Shown here: one piece after another, positions 10,496 through 21,700 of the stretch
Numbering within the stretch: the stretch's first letter is position 1
How the letters are laid out: every line of letters begins with the position of its first letter
NCBI RefSeq assembly: GCF_037176765.1
Contig: NC_090028.1
Coordinates: 20,223,234-20,287,233 of the forward strand
Source of the DNA: Anolis sagrei
Taxonomy: Eukaryota; Chordata; Lepidosauria; Squamata; Anolidae
DNA length: 64,000 nt
Direction of reading: 5' to 3'
Position numbers and translations under genes: made by a program
The notes under the pieces: generated by a model
The model's database searches: none
Seen by the model: only the letters and a program-made list of their open reading frames with translations
Told to the model about the DNA's origin: nothing

Positions 10496-10735
10496 ATTAA
10501 GAAATGGGACTATAAAGTGGAGTCCACGAGATGCGAGTGTGGAGAAGAGCAAACCACAGACCACTTACTTCAATGCAGTCTGAGCCCTGTCACATGCACA
10601 ATGGAGGACCTACTTCCAGCGACACCAGAGGCACTTGAAGTGGCCAGTTTTTAGTCAAAGGAAATAAAGCATAATGCCAAGTTTTTATGTTTGTTTGTGG
10701 GTTTTTTCTACATTATATTTGTATTCTCAATCTGC
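10496..10735 (+). pseudogene. 3' fragment of an I/Jockey-like LINE
   Basis: The frame 10448-10654 contains KKWDYKVEST, CECGEEQTTDHLLQC and TPEALEVAS, the same C-terminal knuckle block as the copy at 50331-51476. The 3' UTR, rich in TTTG, follows. Heavily 5'-truncated. Confidence 0.75.
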
Positions 10736-10747
10736 TTCTGACATGAT

Positions 10748-13509
10748 GTTGTTGTTCATTCGTTCAGTCGTCTCCGACTCTTCATGACCTCATGGACCAG
10801 CCCACGCCAGAGCTCCCTGTCGGCCGTCACCACCCCCAGCTCCTTCAAGGTCAGTCCAGTCACTTCAAGGATGCCATCCATCCATCTTGCCCTTGGTCGG
10901 CCCCTCTTCCTTTTGCCTTCCACTTTCCCCAGCATAATTGTCTTCTCTAGGCTTTGCTGTCTCCTCATGATGTGGCCAAAGTACTTCAACTTTGTCTCTA
11001 GTATCCTTCCTTCCAGTGAGCAGCCGGGCTTTATTTCCTGGAGGATGGACTGGTTGGATCTTCTCGCAGTCCAAGGCACTCTCAGAACTTTCCTCCAACA
11101 CCACAGCTCAAAAGCATCGATCTTCCTTCGCTCAGCCTTCCCTAAGGTCCAGCTCTCACATCCGTAGGTTACTACAGGGAATACCATGGCTTTGACTAGG
11201 CGGATCTTTGTTGCCAGTCTGATGTCTCTACTCTTTACTATTTTATCGAGACTGGACATTGCTCTCCTCCCAAGAAGGAAGCGTCTTCTGATTTCCTGGC
11301 TACAGTCTGCATCTGCAGTAATCTTTGCACCTAGAAATACAAAGTCTGTCACGGCCTCCACATTTTCTCCCTCTATTTCCCAGTTGTCAATCATTCTTGT
11401 TGACATAATCTTGGTTTTTTTTATGTTTAGCTGCAACCCAGCTTTTGCGCTTTCTTCTTTCACCTTGATTAGAAGGCTCCTCAGCTCCTCCTCGCTTTCG
11501 GCCATCAGAGTGGTGTCATCTGCATATCTGAGGTTGTTAATGTTTCTTCCAGCAATTTTCTCCCCAGCTTTGCACTCATCAAGCCCCGCACATCGCATGA
11601 TGTGTTCTGCATACAAGTTAAAAAGGTTGGGTGAGAGTATGCAGCCTTGCCGTACGCCTTTCCCAATCTTGAACCAGTCTGTTGTTCCGTGGTCAATTCT
11701 TACTGTTGCTACTTGGTCCTTGTACAGATTCCTCAGGAGAGAGACAAGGTGGCTTGGGATGCCCATCCCACCAAGAACTTGCCACAATTTATTATGATCC
11801 ACACAGTCAAAGGCTTTAGAATAGTCAATGAAGCAGAAATAGATGTTTTTCTGAAACTCCCTGCCTTTCTCCATTATCCAGCAGATATTGGCAATCTGGT
11901 CTCTCGTTCCTCTGCCTTTTCTAAACCCAGCTTGAACATCTGGCAACTCTCACTCCATGTATTGCTGGAGTCTTCCTTGCGGGATCTTGAGCATTACCTT
12001 ACTGGCATGAGAAATAAGGGCCACTGTACGGAAGTTGGAGCAGTCTTTCGCATTTCCCTTTTTTGGTATGGGGATGTAAGTTGATTTTTTCCAGTCTGAT
12101 GGCCATTCTTGTGTTTTCCATATTTGCTGGCATATGGCATGCATCACCTTGACAGCATCATCTTTTAAGATTTTAAACAGTTCAGCTGGGATCCCGTCGT
12201 CTCCTGCTGCCTTGTTGTTAGCAATGCTTTTTAAGGCCCATTCAACCTCACTCCTCAGGATGTCTGGTTCTAATTCATTCACCACACCGTCAAAGCTATC
12301 CTCGATATTGTTATCCTTCCTATACAGATCTTCTGTATAATCTCGCCACCTTCTCTTGATCTCTTCAGCTTCTGTTAGGTCCCTGCCATCTTTGTTTCTT
12401 ATCATACCAATTTTTGCCTGAAATTTACCTCCAATGTTCCTAATTTTCTGGAAGAGGTCTCGTGTTCTTCCTATTCTGTTGTCTTCTTCCACTTCCATGC
12501 ATTGCTTGTTTAAAAATAGTTCCTTGTCTCTTCTGGCTAACCTCTGGAATTGCGCATTTAACTGGGCATATCTCCCCTTATCCCAGTTTCCTTTTGCTTT
12601 CCTCCTTTCTTGGGCTACTTCCAGTGTCTCAGCAGACAACCATTTTGCCTTCTTGGTTTTCTTTTTCTTTGGGACGTACTTTGTTGCCGCCTCCTGAACA
12701 ATGTCTCGGACTTCTGTCCATAGTTCTTCTGGGACTCTGTTTACTAAATCTAGTCCTTCAAATCTGTTCTTCACTTCCACTGTATATTCGCTAGGAATGT
12801 TAGTGAGATCATATTTAACTGGTCTGTGTATTTTCCCTGATCTCTTTAGTTTTATTCTAAATTGGGCAATAAGAAGTTCGTGATCTGAGCTACAGTCAGC
12901 CCCAGGTCTTTTTTTTACTAACTGGATGGATGTCCGCCACCTTTGGCTGCAAAGGATGTAGTCAATCTGATTTCGGTGTTGACCATCTGGTGAAGTCCAT
13001 GTATAAAGCCGTCTTTTAGGTTGTTGGAAGAGAGTATTTGTTATACACAGTGAGTTTTCCTGGCAAAATTCTATCAGCCTGCGTCCTGCTTCATTTTGTT
13101 CTCCCAGACCATGCTTGCCTGTGATCCCTGTTGTCATTTGACTTCCCACCTTGGCATTCCAGTCTCCTGTAATGAAAATAATGTCTCTTTTTGGTGTATT
13201 ATCCAGTAGGTCCTGCAGATCCTCATAGAACTGATCTACTTCTGCTTCTTCAGCAGCTGTGGTTGGGGCGTATATTTGGATCACTGTAATGTTGAAAGGC
13301 TTTCCTTGCACTCGAATTGAGATCATTCTGTCATTTTTTGGGTTGTATCCAAGCACTGCTTTAGCGAATTTCTTATTAATTATGAAGGCTACTCCATTTC
13401 TTCTATGTTCCTCTTGTCCACAGTAGTAGATCTGGTGGTCATCTGATGTGAAGTGGCCCATTCCAGTCCATTTCAGTTCGCTGACCCCCAGAATGTCTAT
13501 CTTTAGTCT
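10748..13509 (-). pseudogene. BovB LINE copy 2, 5'-truncated, one stop
   Basis: A 2.76-kb BovB flanked by the 9-bp duplication TGACATGAT (10739-10747 and 13510-13518). It lacks the leader and about 95 N-terminal codons, starting at MSRLKIDILGV of the endonuclease. The frame is open from 13515 to a TGA at 11950-11952 and again down to 10756. That stop replaces the CGA codon of copy 1 (YMERELPD becomes YME-stop-ELPD), a CpG-to-TpG change. Catalytic endonuclease and YADD motifs remain. Otherwise it is very similar to copy 1, so it is young but dead because of truncation and the stop. Confidence 0.93.
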
Positions 13510-13619
13510 TGACATGATAAATAGTCTGACATTTAGTCTGACATGATAAATAAATTATATGTCCATGTCAATTGTTTCCATTTCATCATTATGGTTTCTA
13601 GGGAGAATTCATCCTTTAT

Positions 13620-13735
13620 TTGCTCTAGCAGCCATTTCTTTGGGTTTTTTGTTTTTTTGTTTTTTTGTTTGGGGGGGGGTTGGGGGGGTTTGTTTTTGTT
13701 TGTTTTGGTTTTTTTGTTTGTTTGTTTTTCAGTCT
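13620..13735. repeat. T/G-rich low-complexity tract
   Basis: Runs of T and G with repeated GTTTTTTT, GGGGGGGG and TTTGTTTG words. A frame of 169 codons on the plus strand passes through it and is not credible as a gene. Confidence 0.8.
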
Positions 13736-13767
13736 GTGGCATCTGCAAAACTCTCCTCCAGCACCAC

Positions 13768-14090
13768 TGTTCTGGAACAGCTGTTCCAGGAGCTCCAATT
13801 TTATTTGCTTGGAACTAAAGGTTTGTTTGCAATCTCAGGCTTGAGATTTTGCAACAGGGTGGCTTCCTGTTATAGTTTGCAGTCATGGGGCAAGCCCCCT
13901 GTCCATCTTCATTTACCTTTGGTTCCGCCCCTTTTTCTGGGTTTTGAGAAGAGGGAGGAACCATTTCAGTTAGTTTTCTACAGGGAAGTCAACGTACAGA
14001 ATGTGTACAGATTTCCTCCTGTAAAAAGGCTTCGACCCTTAAGACCTTCCGGGGAGAACCAGTCTTAAGATCATCTAAAGATTCTCGATG
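13768..14090 (+). mobile_element. Partial LTR, TGTGCTGG family
   Basis: A fossil LTR fragment covering only the 5' part of the family also seen at 15894, 23660 and 26407. It begins TGTTCTGG, carries the palindrome CTGGAAC...GTTCCAG at 13772-13789, and then shares the CCAGGAGCTCCAATTTT and GGGTGGCTTCC blocks. The 3' part is missing, so no target duplication can be seen. Confidence 0.7.
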
Positions 14091-14166
14091 TTTAATCTTT
14101 GTACTATGTATTTTTATACATGTGCTTTAATGGTATTGTGTTTTATCTGGGCATTTTAACTGTGTA

Positions 14167-14192
14167 TTATTATTATTATTATTATTATTTCT
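14167..14192. repeat. (ATT)n microsatellite
   Basis: Uninterrupted TAT/ATT triplets, about nine units. Confidence 0.9.
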
Positions 14193-14689
14193 GATACTAT
14201 GCAAAATTTTGGATTGCTCATCCTCATTGACCTTTTCATTTTAATTACACTACGAAAGTTATTTATCAGCTCCGTACTCAACAACTTTACATCACAGTCA
14301 AAGCATTAGCTATGCTTGATAACATTAACAATTCCCACAGTATTGAACACCAGGCTATTTTTGGTTTCTTTCTGCCCTCAATCATGTCATTGAATTATTA
14401 GGTTGAATTCTGAGCTCTGAAACCAAGAAAGGTTTCATTGTAGATTTCATGCCAGGCGCTTCAAAAGGTCAGGTTTGAAAATGGATTCCTCAGTCCAAGA
14501 TTGATCTTGATAATTTGGGAGGCTAGCCTCAGCTGATTCCAGAAGCCAGGTTTAGCTGAAACTATTGTGAAAGCAAAAAAATAGAAGAGACATCAGACTG
14601 AGGGACTTCCAAAGCATAGAATAACATCGGGGATTTCCTGGAATAAAGATAATATTATTAATTACTATTTATTTAAAACCTTTGAATCC

Positions 14690-15480
14690 CCATCTTCTCT
14701 ACCTCTGTGGAGGGACTCAGACTGGCTATCTGGACGAGCCCTGGGATTTTGATCCTGTCCTCTGGAGTATTCGCTATCCCACCGTGATTTGATGTCATCT
14801 ACAAATTTTATAAGCACTGCCTCTATTCCTTCATCCAACTTATTGATAAAGCTCTTGAATAGCATCGGGCCCAGGTCACTTCCTTCCATCATCAAGAGGA
14901 TCCATTGGTGAGTACCCTTTGGGTTCATCCATTTAGCCAATTTTCAACCCACCTAACACAGTGGTTCTTAACCTGTGGGCTGTGGACCACCAGTGGTCTG
15001 CAAATATTTAAATATTGATTGATTGATTTTATTTCTGCTCCTTTCGCACTGCCTGCCATTCCTTCCCTGTCACTGACCATGGCATATGTCAGAAACTAGA
15101 GCTGATGTGGTCTATCCAATGCAATTTTCTAAATCAGCACCCCAAACTGAGTCTAAAGTTGACCAAAAACAGATTCGTAACCCTTTTGGTACTAACACTG
15201 GAGAGTGGTTCTTGGTCAAGTAGTCCCTGTTCAAGTGGTCCCTGGTCAAAGTGCTCCCTAGTCAAGAACTTCCTGGTCAAAGGTTGGGAACCACTGGCCT
15301 AACCATAGCACTGTCTAGCCTACACTTTACTAGCTTCTTTGTGAGAATGTCATGGATTGCTTCTCAAAGGCCTTACTGAAACTGAGATATGCTATATTCA
15401 TAATATTCCATTCATCCACCAAGCATGTAACTGTAATCCACCTAGATTCTCCTGGATACTAAGAGACAGGAGAGTGATAT
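14690..15480 (-). pseudogene. Old CR1 fragment split by a hAT
   Basis: The minus-strand frame 14665-14940 reads GPMLFKSFINKLDEGIEA...KFVDDIK, a worn CR1 reverse-transcriptase block (family form GPxLFNIFINDLDEG...FADDTK). After the hAT at 14959-15296, a second CR1-like block follows (near 15340-15440, matching the AFDKVP-type region in reverse). Many changes show that it is much older than the CR1 copies at 17440 or 27560. Confidence 0.65.
14959..15296 (+). mobile_element. Non-autonomous hAT element
   Basis: Ends are CAGTGGTTCTTAACCTG and ...GGTTGGGAACCACTG. The flanks ACCTAACA and GCCTAACC match at 6 of 8 positions, a decayed 8-bp target duplication with TA in the centre. The interior includes repeated GTCAAG/TGGTCAA words near the 3' end. 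No transposase remains. Confidence 0.7.
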
Positions 15481-15632
15481 CAACAGGTTTTGATTTTGAT
15501 TAATCATAAACAAGAGATGGGATGATAAGGAAAGCATTCTTAAATATTTTTGATTTCAAAAATAAAAAGGAGCTGGGGTGCCTTGCCCTTGTACAAACTA
15601 TCATATAGGGAAATAATTAAGATTCTTAAATA

Positions 15633-16742
15633 CAGTAGAGTCTTGCTTATCCAAAATAAATGGGCCGGCAAAACGCCGGATAAGCGAAAATGTTGGATAA
15701 TAAGAAAGGATTAAATGTCAAATTACATTATGATTTTACAAATTAAGCACCAAAACATCATGTTTTACAACAAATCAACAGAAAAAGCAGTTCAATACAC
15801 AATAACATTATGTAGTAATTGCTGTATTTATGAATGTAGCACCAAAACATTGCAATGTATTGAAACAGCTATGGATCCAGGCGGGAGGCAAACTGTGCTG
15901 GTACGGCTGTACCAGGAGCTCCAATTTTGTTTGCTTTGTATTAAATGTTTGCTTGCAGTCCAAGGTTTCAGGGACTCTGCAGAAGGGTGGCTTCCTTTGG
16001 TTGCAGTCATAGGGCAAGTCACCTGTCCACCATCGTTAAGTTTTGGTTCTACCCCTTGCTCAGGGCAATTGGGAAGGGAAAGAAAGGGAGCCATTTTTAG
16101 TTAGTCTCAGTAAGGAAAGCTAATGTACAGGACGTGTGCAAGCTTCCCCTGTACAAAAGCTTCAACCCTTAAGACTTTCTGGGGGGAAACAGTCTTAAGA
16201 GTCTCCAAAGATTTCCAGGAAAACAGCCCTAAAGACCAAAGAACTCCAGCTGGAGAATATCTAAACCTTTACTGGTAGGTCCACTCGGTGGTTCGAAACA
16301 CAGTTCGACCTGGTAGTGGAGCCCACATCAGTAAGGGGTAAATTACAGTCAGCGTGGGAGAAGTTAAAAAGGGGGATTTTCATTTAAAGGAAAGAAGAAG
16401 TTATTGAAGACAGTTGCCTGTCCTTCGTGGGCAAGATTAAGAAGTCACCAGTTGCATAAAGCCTGGAAGCATTTGTTTAGCTTTATTGAAGACAAGAGAA
16501 GTTTCTGTTTGATTGTTCATTAATAAAAGACTTTGTTATATTTCACAAGCCATCTAAAGATCATTTGTGGTGGAAAACCTCTGAGAACTTCTCCTTGGGC
16601 CCCCTGGCTTCCCGCTGGGCAAAGGTTGCACGTCCTGTTCTAAAGGAAATCCTTTACAGGCCCAGCACAGGACAGAACACAAACTGTGTTGGATAATACA
16701 GAAAGTTGGATGAGCAAAGGTTGGATAAGCGAGACACTACCG
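15633..16742 (+). mobile_element. Pogo-like MITE carrying a solo LTR
   Basis: Starts CAGTAGAGTCTTGCTTATCC and ends with the complement TTGGATAAGCGAGACACTACCG, flanked by TA on both sides, as in pogo/Tigger-type Tc1-mariner elements. Without the LTR insertion it is about 320 bp with no coding capacity. A second copy lies at 60433-61558 and also carries an LTR at a nearby point. Confidence 0.75.
15894..16679 (+). mobile_element. Solo LTR, TGTGCTGG family
   Basis: A 786-bp fossil LTR that begins TGTGCTGG and ends ...GGACAGAACA, flanked by a perfect 5-bp duplication CAAAC (15889-15893 and 16680-16684). The AATAAAAGACTTTG block near 16522 is the likely polyadenylation signal. The 5' terminal palindrome CTGGTAC...GTACCAG lies at 15898-15915. 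No internal region is left, which fits LTR-LTR recombination. It may be an endogenous retrovirus or a Gypsy-like element; I cannot tell which from the LTR alone. Confidence 0.8.
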
Positions 16743-17439
16743 TAAATATTGTAATAGACAAATAGGCATGGGAAGAAACCAATAACAGAACTGTGCCTCT
16801 GAGGTAAACGATTTCAGACCCCATTTTCAGTCAGCCCCCATAGTTTCCCTTCAAGACAAACTACTTAAATAACCAATTAATTTATGCAGTTCAATTAATT
16901 AAAATGTTTCACCATCATGGAGCAGTTTATCAAGTTAAACTATTTCACCTTCTAATATTAATAGCAACTGGCAACAAATTAATCCCCACAATTCGAATGG
17001 ACATTTTCCATATTAATTAGTCAAGCCTAAAAACCCAGTACTGAGCTCTCTCTCTCCCTCTTTTTCTCTCTCTCTTTCTCTTTCTCTCTCTCTCTCTCTC
17101 TCTCATCTTGCTTGGCAAGTCACTTCCAGGTGCTTGTTTCCCTTGTTTGCTCTTGCATTGGCAGCTGATGTGGCAGGAAAAATACCAGCTGATGCTCAAG
17201 TGAATGAGGAAGGCAAACAGTTGAACATGCAAAACTGCTGTAAAAACATTGGATAGCATAAATACTCAGAAAATGCTCGCAAGATAAAGGCGTGTAGGAA
17301 AAGGCTTTGCACCCGCTTTGGTGATCATATTGCTTGCATTGATTCAGGATGCTACAAAATGAAAGAACATATGGGATTCAAAGTATCATAGGAAACCCTT
17401 AAATGAGACGTTGATCTTGATTTGATGGCTTCAAAATCT
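16743..17439. repeat. Unrecognised stretch with (CT)n microsatellite
   Basis: Nothing recognised except a CT/CTTT tract at about 17046-17104. Confidence 0.5.
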
Positions 17440-18290
17440 CATTCAAAACGATCTTGACAGATTAGAGAGATGGGCCAAAACTAACAAAATGAAGTTCAAC
17501 AGTGACAAATGCAAGATACTCCACTTTGGCAGGAAAAACGAAATGCAAAGATGCAGAATGGGGGACAATGCCTGGCTCGAGAGCACTACGTGTGAAAAAG
17601 ATCTTGGAGTCCTTGTGGACAACAAGTTAAACATGAGCCAACAATGTGATGTGGCGGCAAAAAAAGCCAATGGGATTTTGGCCTGCATCAATAGGAGCAT
17701 AGTGTCTAGATCTAGGGAAGTAATGCTACCCCTCTATTCCGCTTTGGTTAGACCACACCAGGAATATTGTGTCCAATTCTGGGCACCACAATTCAAGAGA
17801 GATATTGACAAGCTGGAATGTGTCCAGAGGAGGGCGACTAAAATGATCAAGGGTCTGGAGAACAAGCCCTATGAGGAGCGGCTTAAGAAACTGGGCATGT
17901 TTAACCTGAAGAAGAGAAGGCTGAGAGGAGATATGATAGCCATGTATAAATATGTGAGAGGAAGCCACAGGGAGGAGGGAGCAAGCTTGTTTTCTGCTTC
18001 CCTGGAGACTAGGACGCGAAACAATGGCTTCAAACTACAAGAGAGGAGATTCCATCTGAACATGAGGAAAAACTTCCTGACTGTGAGAGCTGTTCAGCAG
18101 TGGAACTCTCTGCCCCGGAACGTGGTGGAGGCTCCTTCTTTGGAAGCTTTTAAACAGAGGCTGGATGGCCATCTGTCAGGGGTGATTTGAATGCGATATT
18201 CCTGCTTCTTGGCAGGGGGTTGGACTGGATGGCCCATGAGGTCTCTTCCAACTCTTTGATTGATTCTATTCAATGATTCATTCAATAAAG
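17440..18290 (+). pseudogene. CR1 LINE 3' part with 233-codon frame
   Basis: A 5'-truncated CR1. The open frame 17489-18190 covers the end of the reverse transcriptase and the CR1 C-terminal domain: KMKFNSDKCKILHFG, STCEKDLGVLVDNKLNMSQ-type block, ANGILACINRS and QWNSLPRNVVEAPSLEAFKQ. The catalytic FADD block is lost. The 3' end is GGTTGGACTGGATGGCCCAT followed by a degenerate ATTCTATG-type tail. The unbroken frame suggests a fairly young insertion, but the element cannot be active. Confidence 0.9.
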
Positions 18291-18714
18291 GAGCAGTAAA
18301 AAAAATGATCATCTGGAATATTTAGCTAAAAATAACAATGCTGCATTGAATATCCCTATTATGAATACTGTCCTTGAATCCCATTTATAGATTTCCCTCT
18401 TGAAATGTCATCTTTTCATGTGAAAATGCAAGTCCAGGAGTAATATTAGATGAAGAATGAGCGTTACTGCTTATGCCTACGAGGGGAGATGGGAAGTCAA
18501 ATCAACAAATTGCTGCCATTGGCATAACTTTGGATAGACAAATGCTTTTAACAACATCATGAAAGCAATAAAGGTGTCAGTATTCCCATTGCACATACTT
18601 TTCATCAATTTGATTTACCTTGAAGAATCCACAGATAAAAGGTTTTACTTAAAGACAATTTTACGAATAAGAAGAAATGCCTGCCTTGTCCACTCCCTTT
18701 CACATATATATGCA
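18291..18714. other. No recognisable feature
   Basis: AT-rich with no repeat termini or supported frame. Confidence 0.4.
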
Positions 18715-19017
18715 GGCAATACAGAAAGACTAACCAACACTAAAGGGTTATCTTCAACATAAAATACAGTCTCCTGGAATAGGACCTATAGTGGCTACTG
18801 CATGTATATATGAAATGTACACATGTTTATATAGAATTTGGACATTTACATTGCTGTTCAAGTATTCAACCTTGTTGATTAATAGTAGAAATGTATAAAC
18901 TGATTGTTTTTTAAGAAATAAATGTACATATACACACCACATTCCAAGGCAGTCTATCCTATATTTCTGAAATAGAAAGGATTTTATATTGAGATATAAA
19001 ACGTGAGAGATTAAACT
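18715..19017 (+). repeat. Direct duplication, left copy
   Basis: About 300 bp running from AGAAAGACTAACCAAC to TAAAACGTGAGAGATTAAAC. It recurs at 19817-20115 in the same orientation with roughly 5-8 percent differences by eye. The LINE at 19018-19812 lies exactly between the two. Confidence 0.85.
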
Positions 19018-19812
19018 TACTTACTTAGGGGATCTCTCATTGGCCGAGTAGGATAGTCTTCCAGGATCAGTATTCTTGTGGATCCATAGGTAGCTGTGGA
19101 GCCCTATTCTTGATCTGCATCTTCTCCTGCAGTGAGGGCAATGGTTTCCAGGTGGGAGGCGGTCTCAGTCGGGGTTGGCTTGACGTGCCTTCCTCTTGGC
19201 ACGTTTCTCTCTTTCACCCTCCATTCGTGCCTCTTCAAATTCTGCAGCACTGCTGATCACAGCTGACCTCCAGCTAGCGCACTCAAGGGCCAGGGCATCC
19301 CAGTTCTCAGTGTCTATGCCAGAGTTTTTAAGGTTGGCTTTGAGCCCATCTTTAAATCTCTTTTCCTGTCCACCAACATTCCGTTTTCCGTTCTTGAGTT
19401 CGGAGTAGAGCAACTGCTTTGGGAAATGGTGGTCTGGCATCCGGACAATGTGGCCGGTCCAGCGGAGTTGATGGTGGAGGACCATCACTTCAATGCTGGT
19501 GGTCTTTGCTTCTTCCAGCACGCTGCCGTTTGTCCGCATGTCTTCCCAAGAGATTTGCAGGATTTTCCAGAGGCAGCGCTGATGGAATCATTCCAGGAGT
19601 TACATGTGATGTCTGTAGACAGTCCATGTTTCGCAGGCATAGAGCAGGGTTGGGAGGACAATAGCTTTATAGACAAGCACCTTGGTATCCCTATGGATGT
19701 CCTGGTCCTCAAACACTCTCTGCTTCATTCGGAAAAATGCTGCACTCGCAGAGCTCAGACGGTGTTGTATTTCGGTGTCAATGTTGACTTTGGTGGAGAG
19801 GTGGCTGCAGGC
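19018..19812 (-). pseudogene. RTE-like (non-BovB) LINE 3' part
   Basis: On the minus strand the frames read LSTKVNIDTEIQHRLSSAS, VLVYKAIVLPTLLYACETW and then HQLRWTGHIVRMPDHHFPKQ with GGQEKRFKDGLKANL. This is the C-terminal region of a LINE reverse-transcriptase protein. A short TTAC/TAAG-type tail lies at 19018-19028. The frame is broken between the two blocks (19600-19818 and 19165-19539). A second copy lies at 58144-59500. The clade is judged only from motif style. Confidence 0.75.
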
Positions 19813-19816
19813 ATAC

Positions 19817-20115
19817 ACACAGAAAGACTAACCAACGCTAAAGGGTTATCTTCAACACAAAATACAGTCTCCTGGAATGAGACACATAGTGGCTAGTGCA
19901 TGTATATATGAAATGTACACATGTTTATATAGGATTTGGACCTTTACATTGCTGTTCAAGTCTTCAACCTTGTTGATTAATAGTAGAAATGTATAAACCG
20001 GTTGTTTTTTTAAAAAAATAAATGTACATATACACACCACATTCCAAGGCAGTCTATCCTATTATTTCTGAAATAGAAAGAATTTTATATTGTGATATAA
20101 AACATGACAGATTAA
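19817..20115 (+). repeat. Direct duplication, right copy
   Basis: Second copy of the 18715-19017 segment, ending next to a (CA)n run at 20116-20131. Confidence 0.85.
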
Positions 20116-20131
20116 ACACACACACACACAC

Positions 20132-20611
20132 GAGGGTCCATGGATATCAAGAGGAACCCTGTGAATGGGTGCCTAGATACCCATGGAGAAGAAAAGACAT
20201 ACACAAGAGATCCGTGGATACCAAGGGAAATTCTGCAGATGGGTGTCTTGGTATCTGTGGGAAATATTTGAGAGAGTTGACACAAGGTTATTGGGAGAGT
20301 TGACACAAAGTTATTGGGGCAAAGGTTAGATGAATGCAGGAAAAATGGGAAGGAGAGATTTGCTCCCAGAGCTGTGGGGGACCATGGGGGGCCATGAGGG
20401 GCTGCGAGGGCCATGTGTCCCAAGCAGCCACCAGACCAGCTGCGGAAGGTGGAAACTCGAGAAAAAGAACTCAAAAGGTGAAAGAAGATACAGAGAAGCA
20501 AAAGTAGAGGATAACCACATTTATTTAAAGGTTGGAAACAATATAACTAGTAAAAGGGGGAAGATTATTGCGAGAAAGTCTTCCTGGCACTGGTAGCTGT
20601 TGCTGGGCTTC
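20132..20611. other. No gene; short local duplication
   Basis: Contains a 23-bp direct repeat (GAGAGTTGACACAA...GTTATTGG) near 20272-20317. No gene or element recognised. Confidence 0.4.
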
Positions 20612-20956
20612 TCCATGATAGCCATGTATAAATATGTGAAAGAAAGTCATAGGAAGGAGGAAGCAAGCTTGTTTTCTGCTTCCTTGGAGACTAGGACGCA
20701 GAACAATGGCTTCAAACTACAAGAAAGGAAATTCCATCTGAACATGAGGAGGAACTTCCTGACTGTGAGAGCCGTTCAGCAGTGGAACTCTCTGCCCCAA
20801 GAGGCTCCTTCTTTGGAAGCTTTTAAACAGAGGCTGGATGACCATCTGTCAGGGGTGCTTTGAATGCAATTTTCCTGCTTCTTGGCAGGGGGTTGGACTA
20901 GATGGACTAGATGGCCCATGAGGTCTCTTCCAACTCTATGATTCTATGATTCTAAG
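20612..20956 (+). pseudogene. CR1 3' fragment
   Basis: Frame 20600-20863 gives SMIAMYKYVKESH, NNGFKLQERKFHLNMRRNFL and the CR1 C-terminus LPQEAPSLEAFKQRLDDHL, followed by the CR1 3' UTR and ATTCTATG units. Only the last ~80 codons remain. Confidence 0.9.
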
Positions 20957-21331
20957 TCCCCAGGGCCAGATCAACTACACCCAAGAGTATTGAAGGAACT
21001 AGCGGAAGTCATCTCGGAACCATTGGCAATCATCTTTGAGAGTTCTTGGAGAACGGGAGAAGTCCCAGCAGATTGGAGGAGGGCCAATGTGGTCCTAATA
21101 TTCAAGAAGGGAAAAAAAGGATGAGCCAAACAATTACTATCCGGTCAGCCTCACATTGATACCAGACAAGATTCTGGAAAAGATTGTTAAGAAAGTGGTC
21201 TGCAAACACTTGAGGCTGGATGGCCATCTGTCAGGGGTGCTTTGAATGTAATTTTCCTGCTTCTTGGCAGGGGGTTGGACTGGATGGCCCATGAGGTCTC
21301 TTCCAACTATATGATTCTATGATTCCAAGTG
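20957..21331 (+). pseudogene. Internally deleted CR1
   Basis: Begins with a CR1 block upstream of the reverse transcriptase core (codons like RVLKELAEVIS, then WRTGEVPADWRRANV) and jumps at about 21210 straight to the 3' UTR (AGGCTGGATGGCCATCTGTC) and ATTCTATG tail. The middle, including the catalytic core, is deleted. Confidence 0.85.
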
Positions 21332-21396
21332 AAATACTGGATGATCACAAATCTCCAAAGGGAAGGGAGTCCATTGTGTACGGAAGTTTCCTAAAA

Positions 21397-21700
21397 GTGA
21401 GATATTTGAAGGCACAACTGAAAACTATTCCAGTGAGGAAGAAAACTGGAAGGTGTCTACAGTCTCAATGCAATTTCACAAAGTCTCAAAAGTTTAGGTG
21501 AGATATTTGAAGGCACAACTGAAAACTATTCCAGTGAGGAAGAAAACTGGAAGGTGTCTACAGTCTCAATGCAATTTCACAAAGTCTCAAAAGTTTAGGT
21601 GAGATATTTGAAGGCACAACTGAAAACTATTCCAGTGAGGAAGAAAACTGGAAGGTGTCTACAGTCTCAATGCAATTTCACGAAGTCTCAAAAGTTTAGG
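21397..21700 (+). repeat. 101-bp tandem triplication
   Basis: Three head-to-tail copies with starts at 21397, 21498 and 21599. The second and third differ at about one base. The unit runs GTGAGATATTTGAAGG to CTCAAAAGTTTAG. A frame of about 60 codons passes through, but 101 is not a multiple of 3, so it is not a coding repeat. Confidence 0.93.

Noticed and set aside
13559-14068. 169-codon plus-strand frame
   Set aside because: Runs through T/G low-complexity sequence and an LTR fossil.
19426-19896. 156-codon plus-strand frame
   Set aside because: Antisense shadow of the RTE-like LINE at 19018-19812 that runs on into the duplicated segment.
21397-21700. CRISPR-like array
   Set aside because: The units are adjacent tandem copies without unique spacers, in a vertebrate-type sequence.
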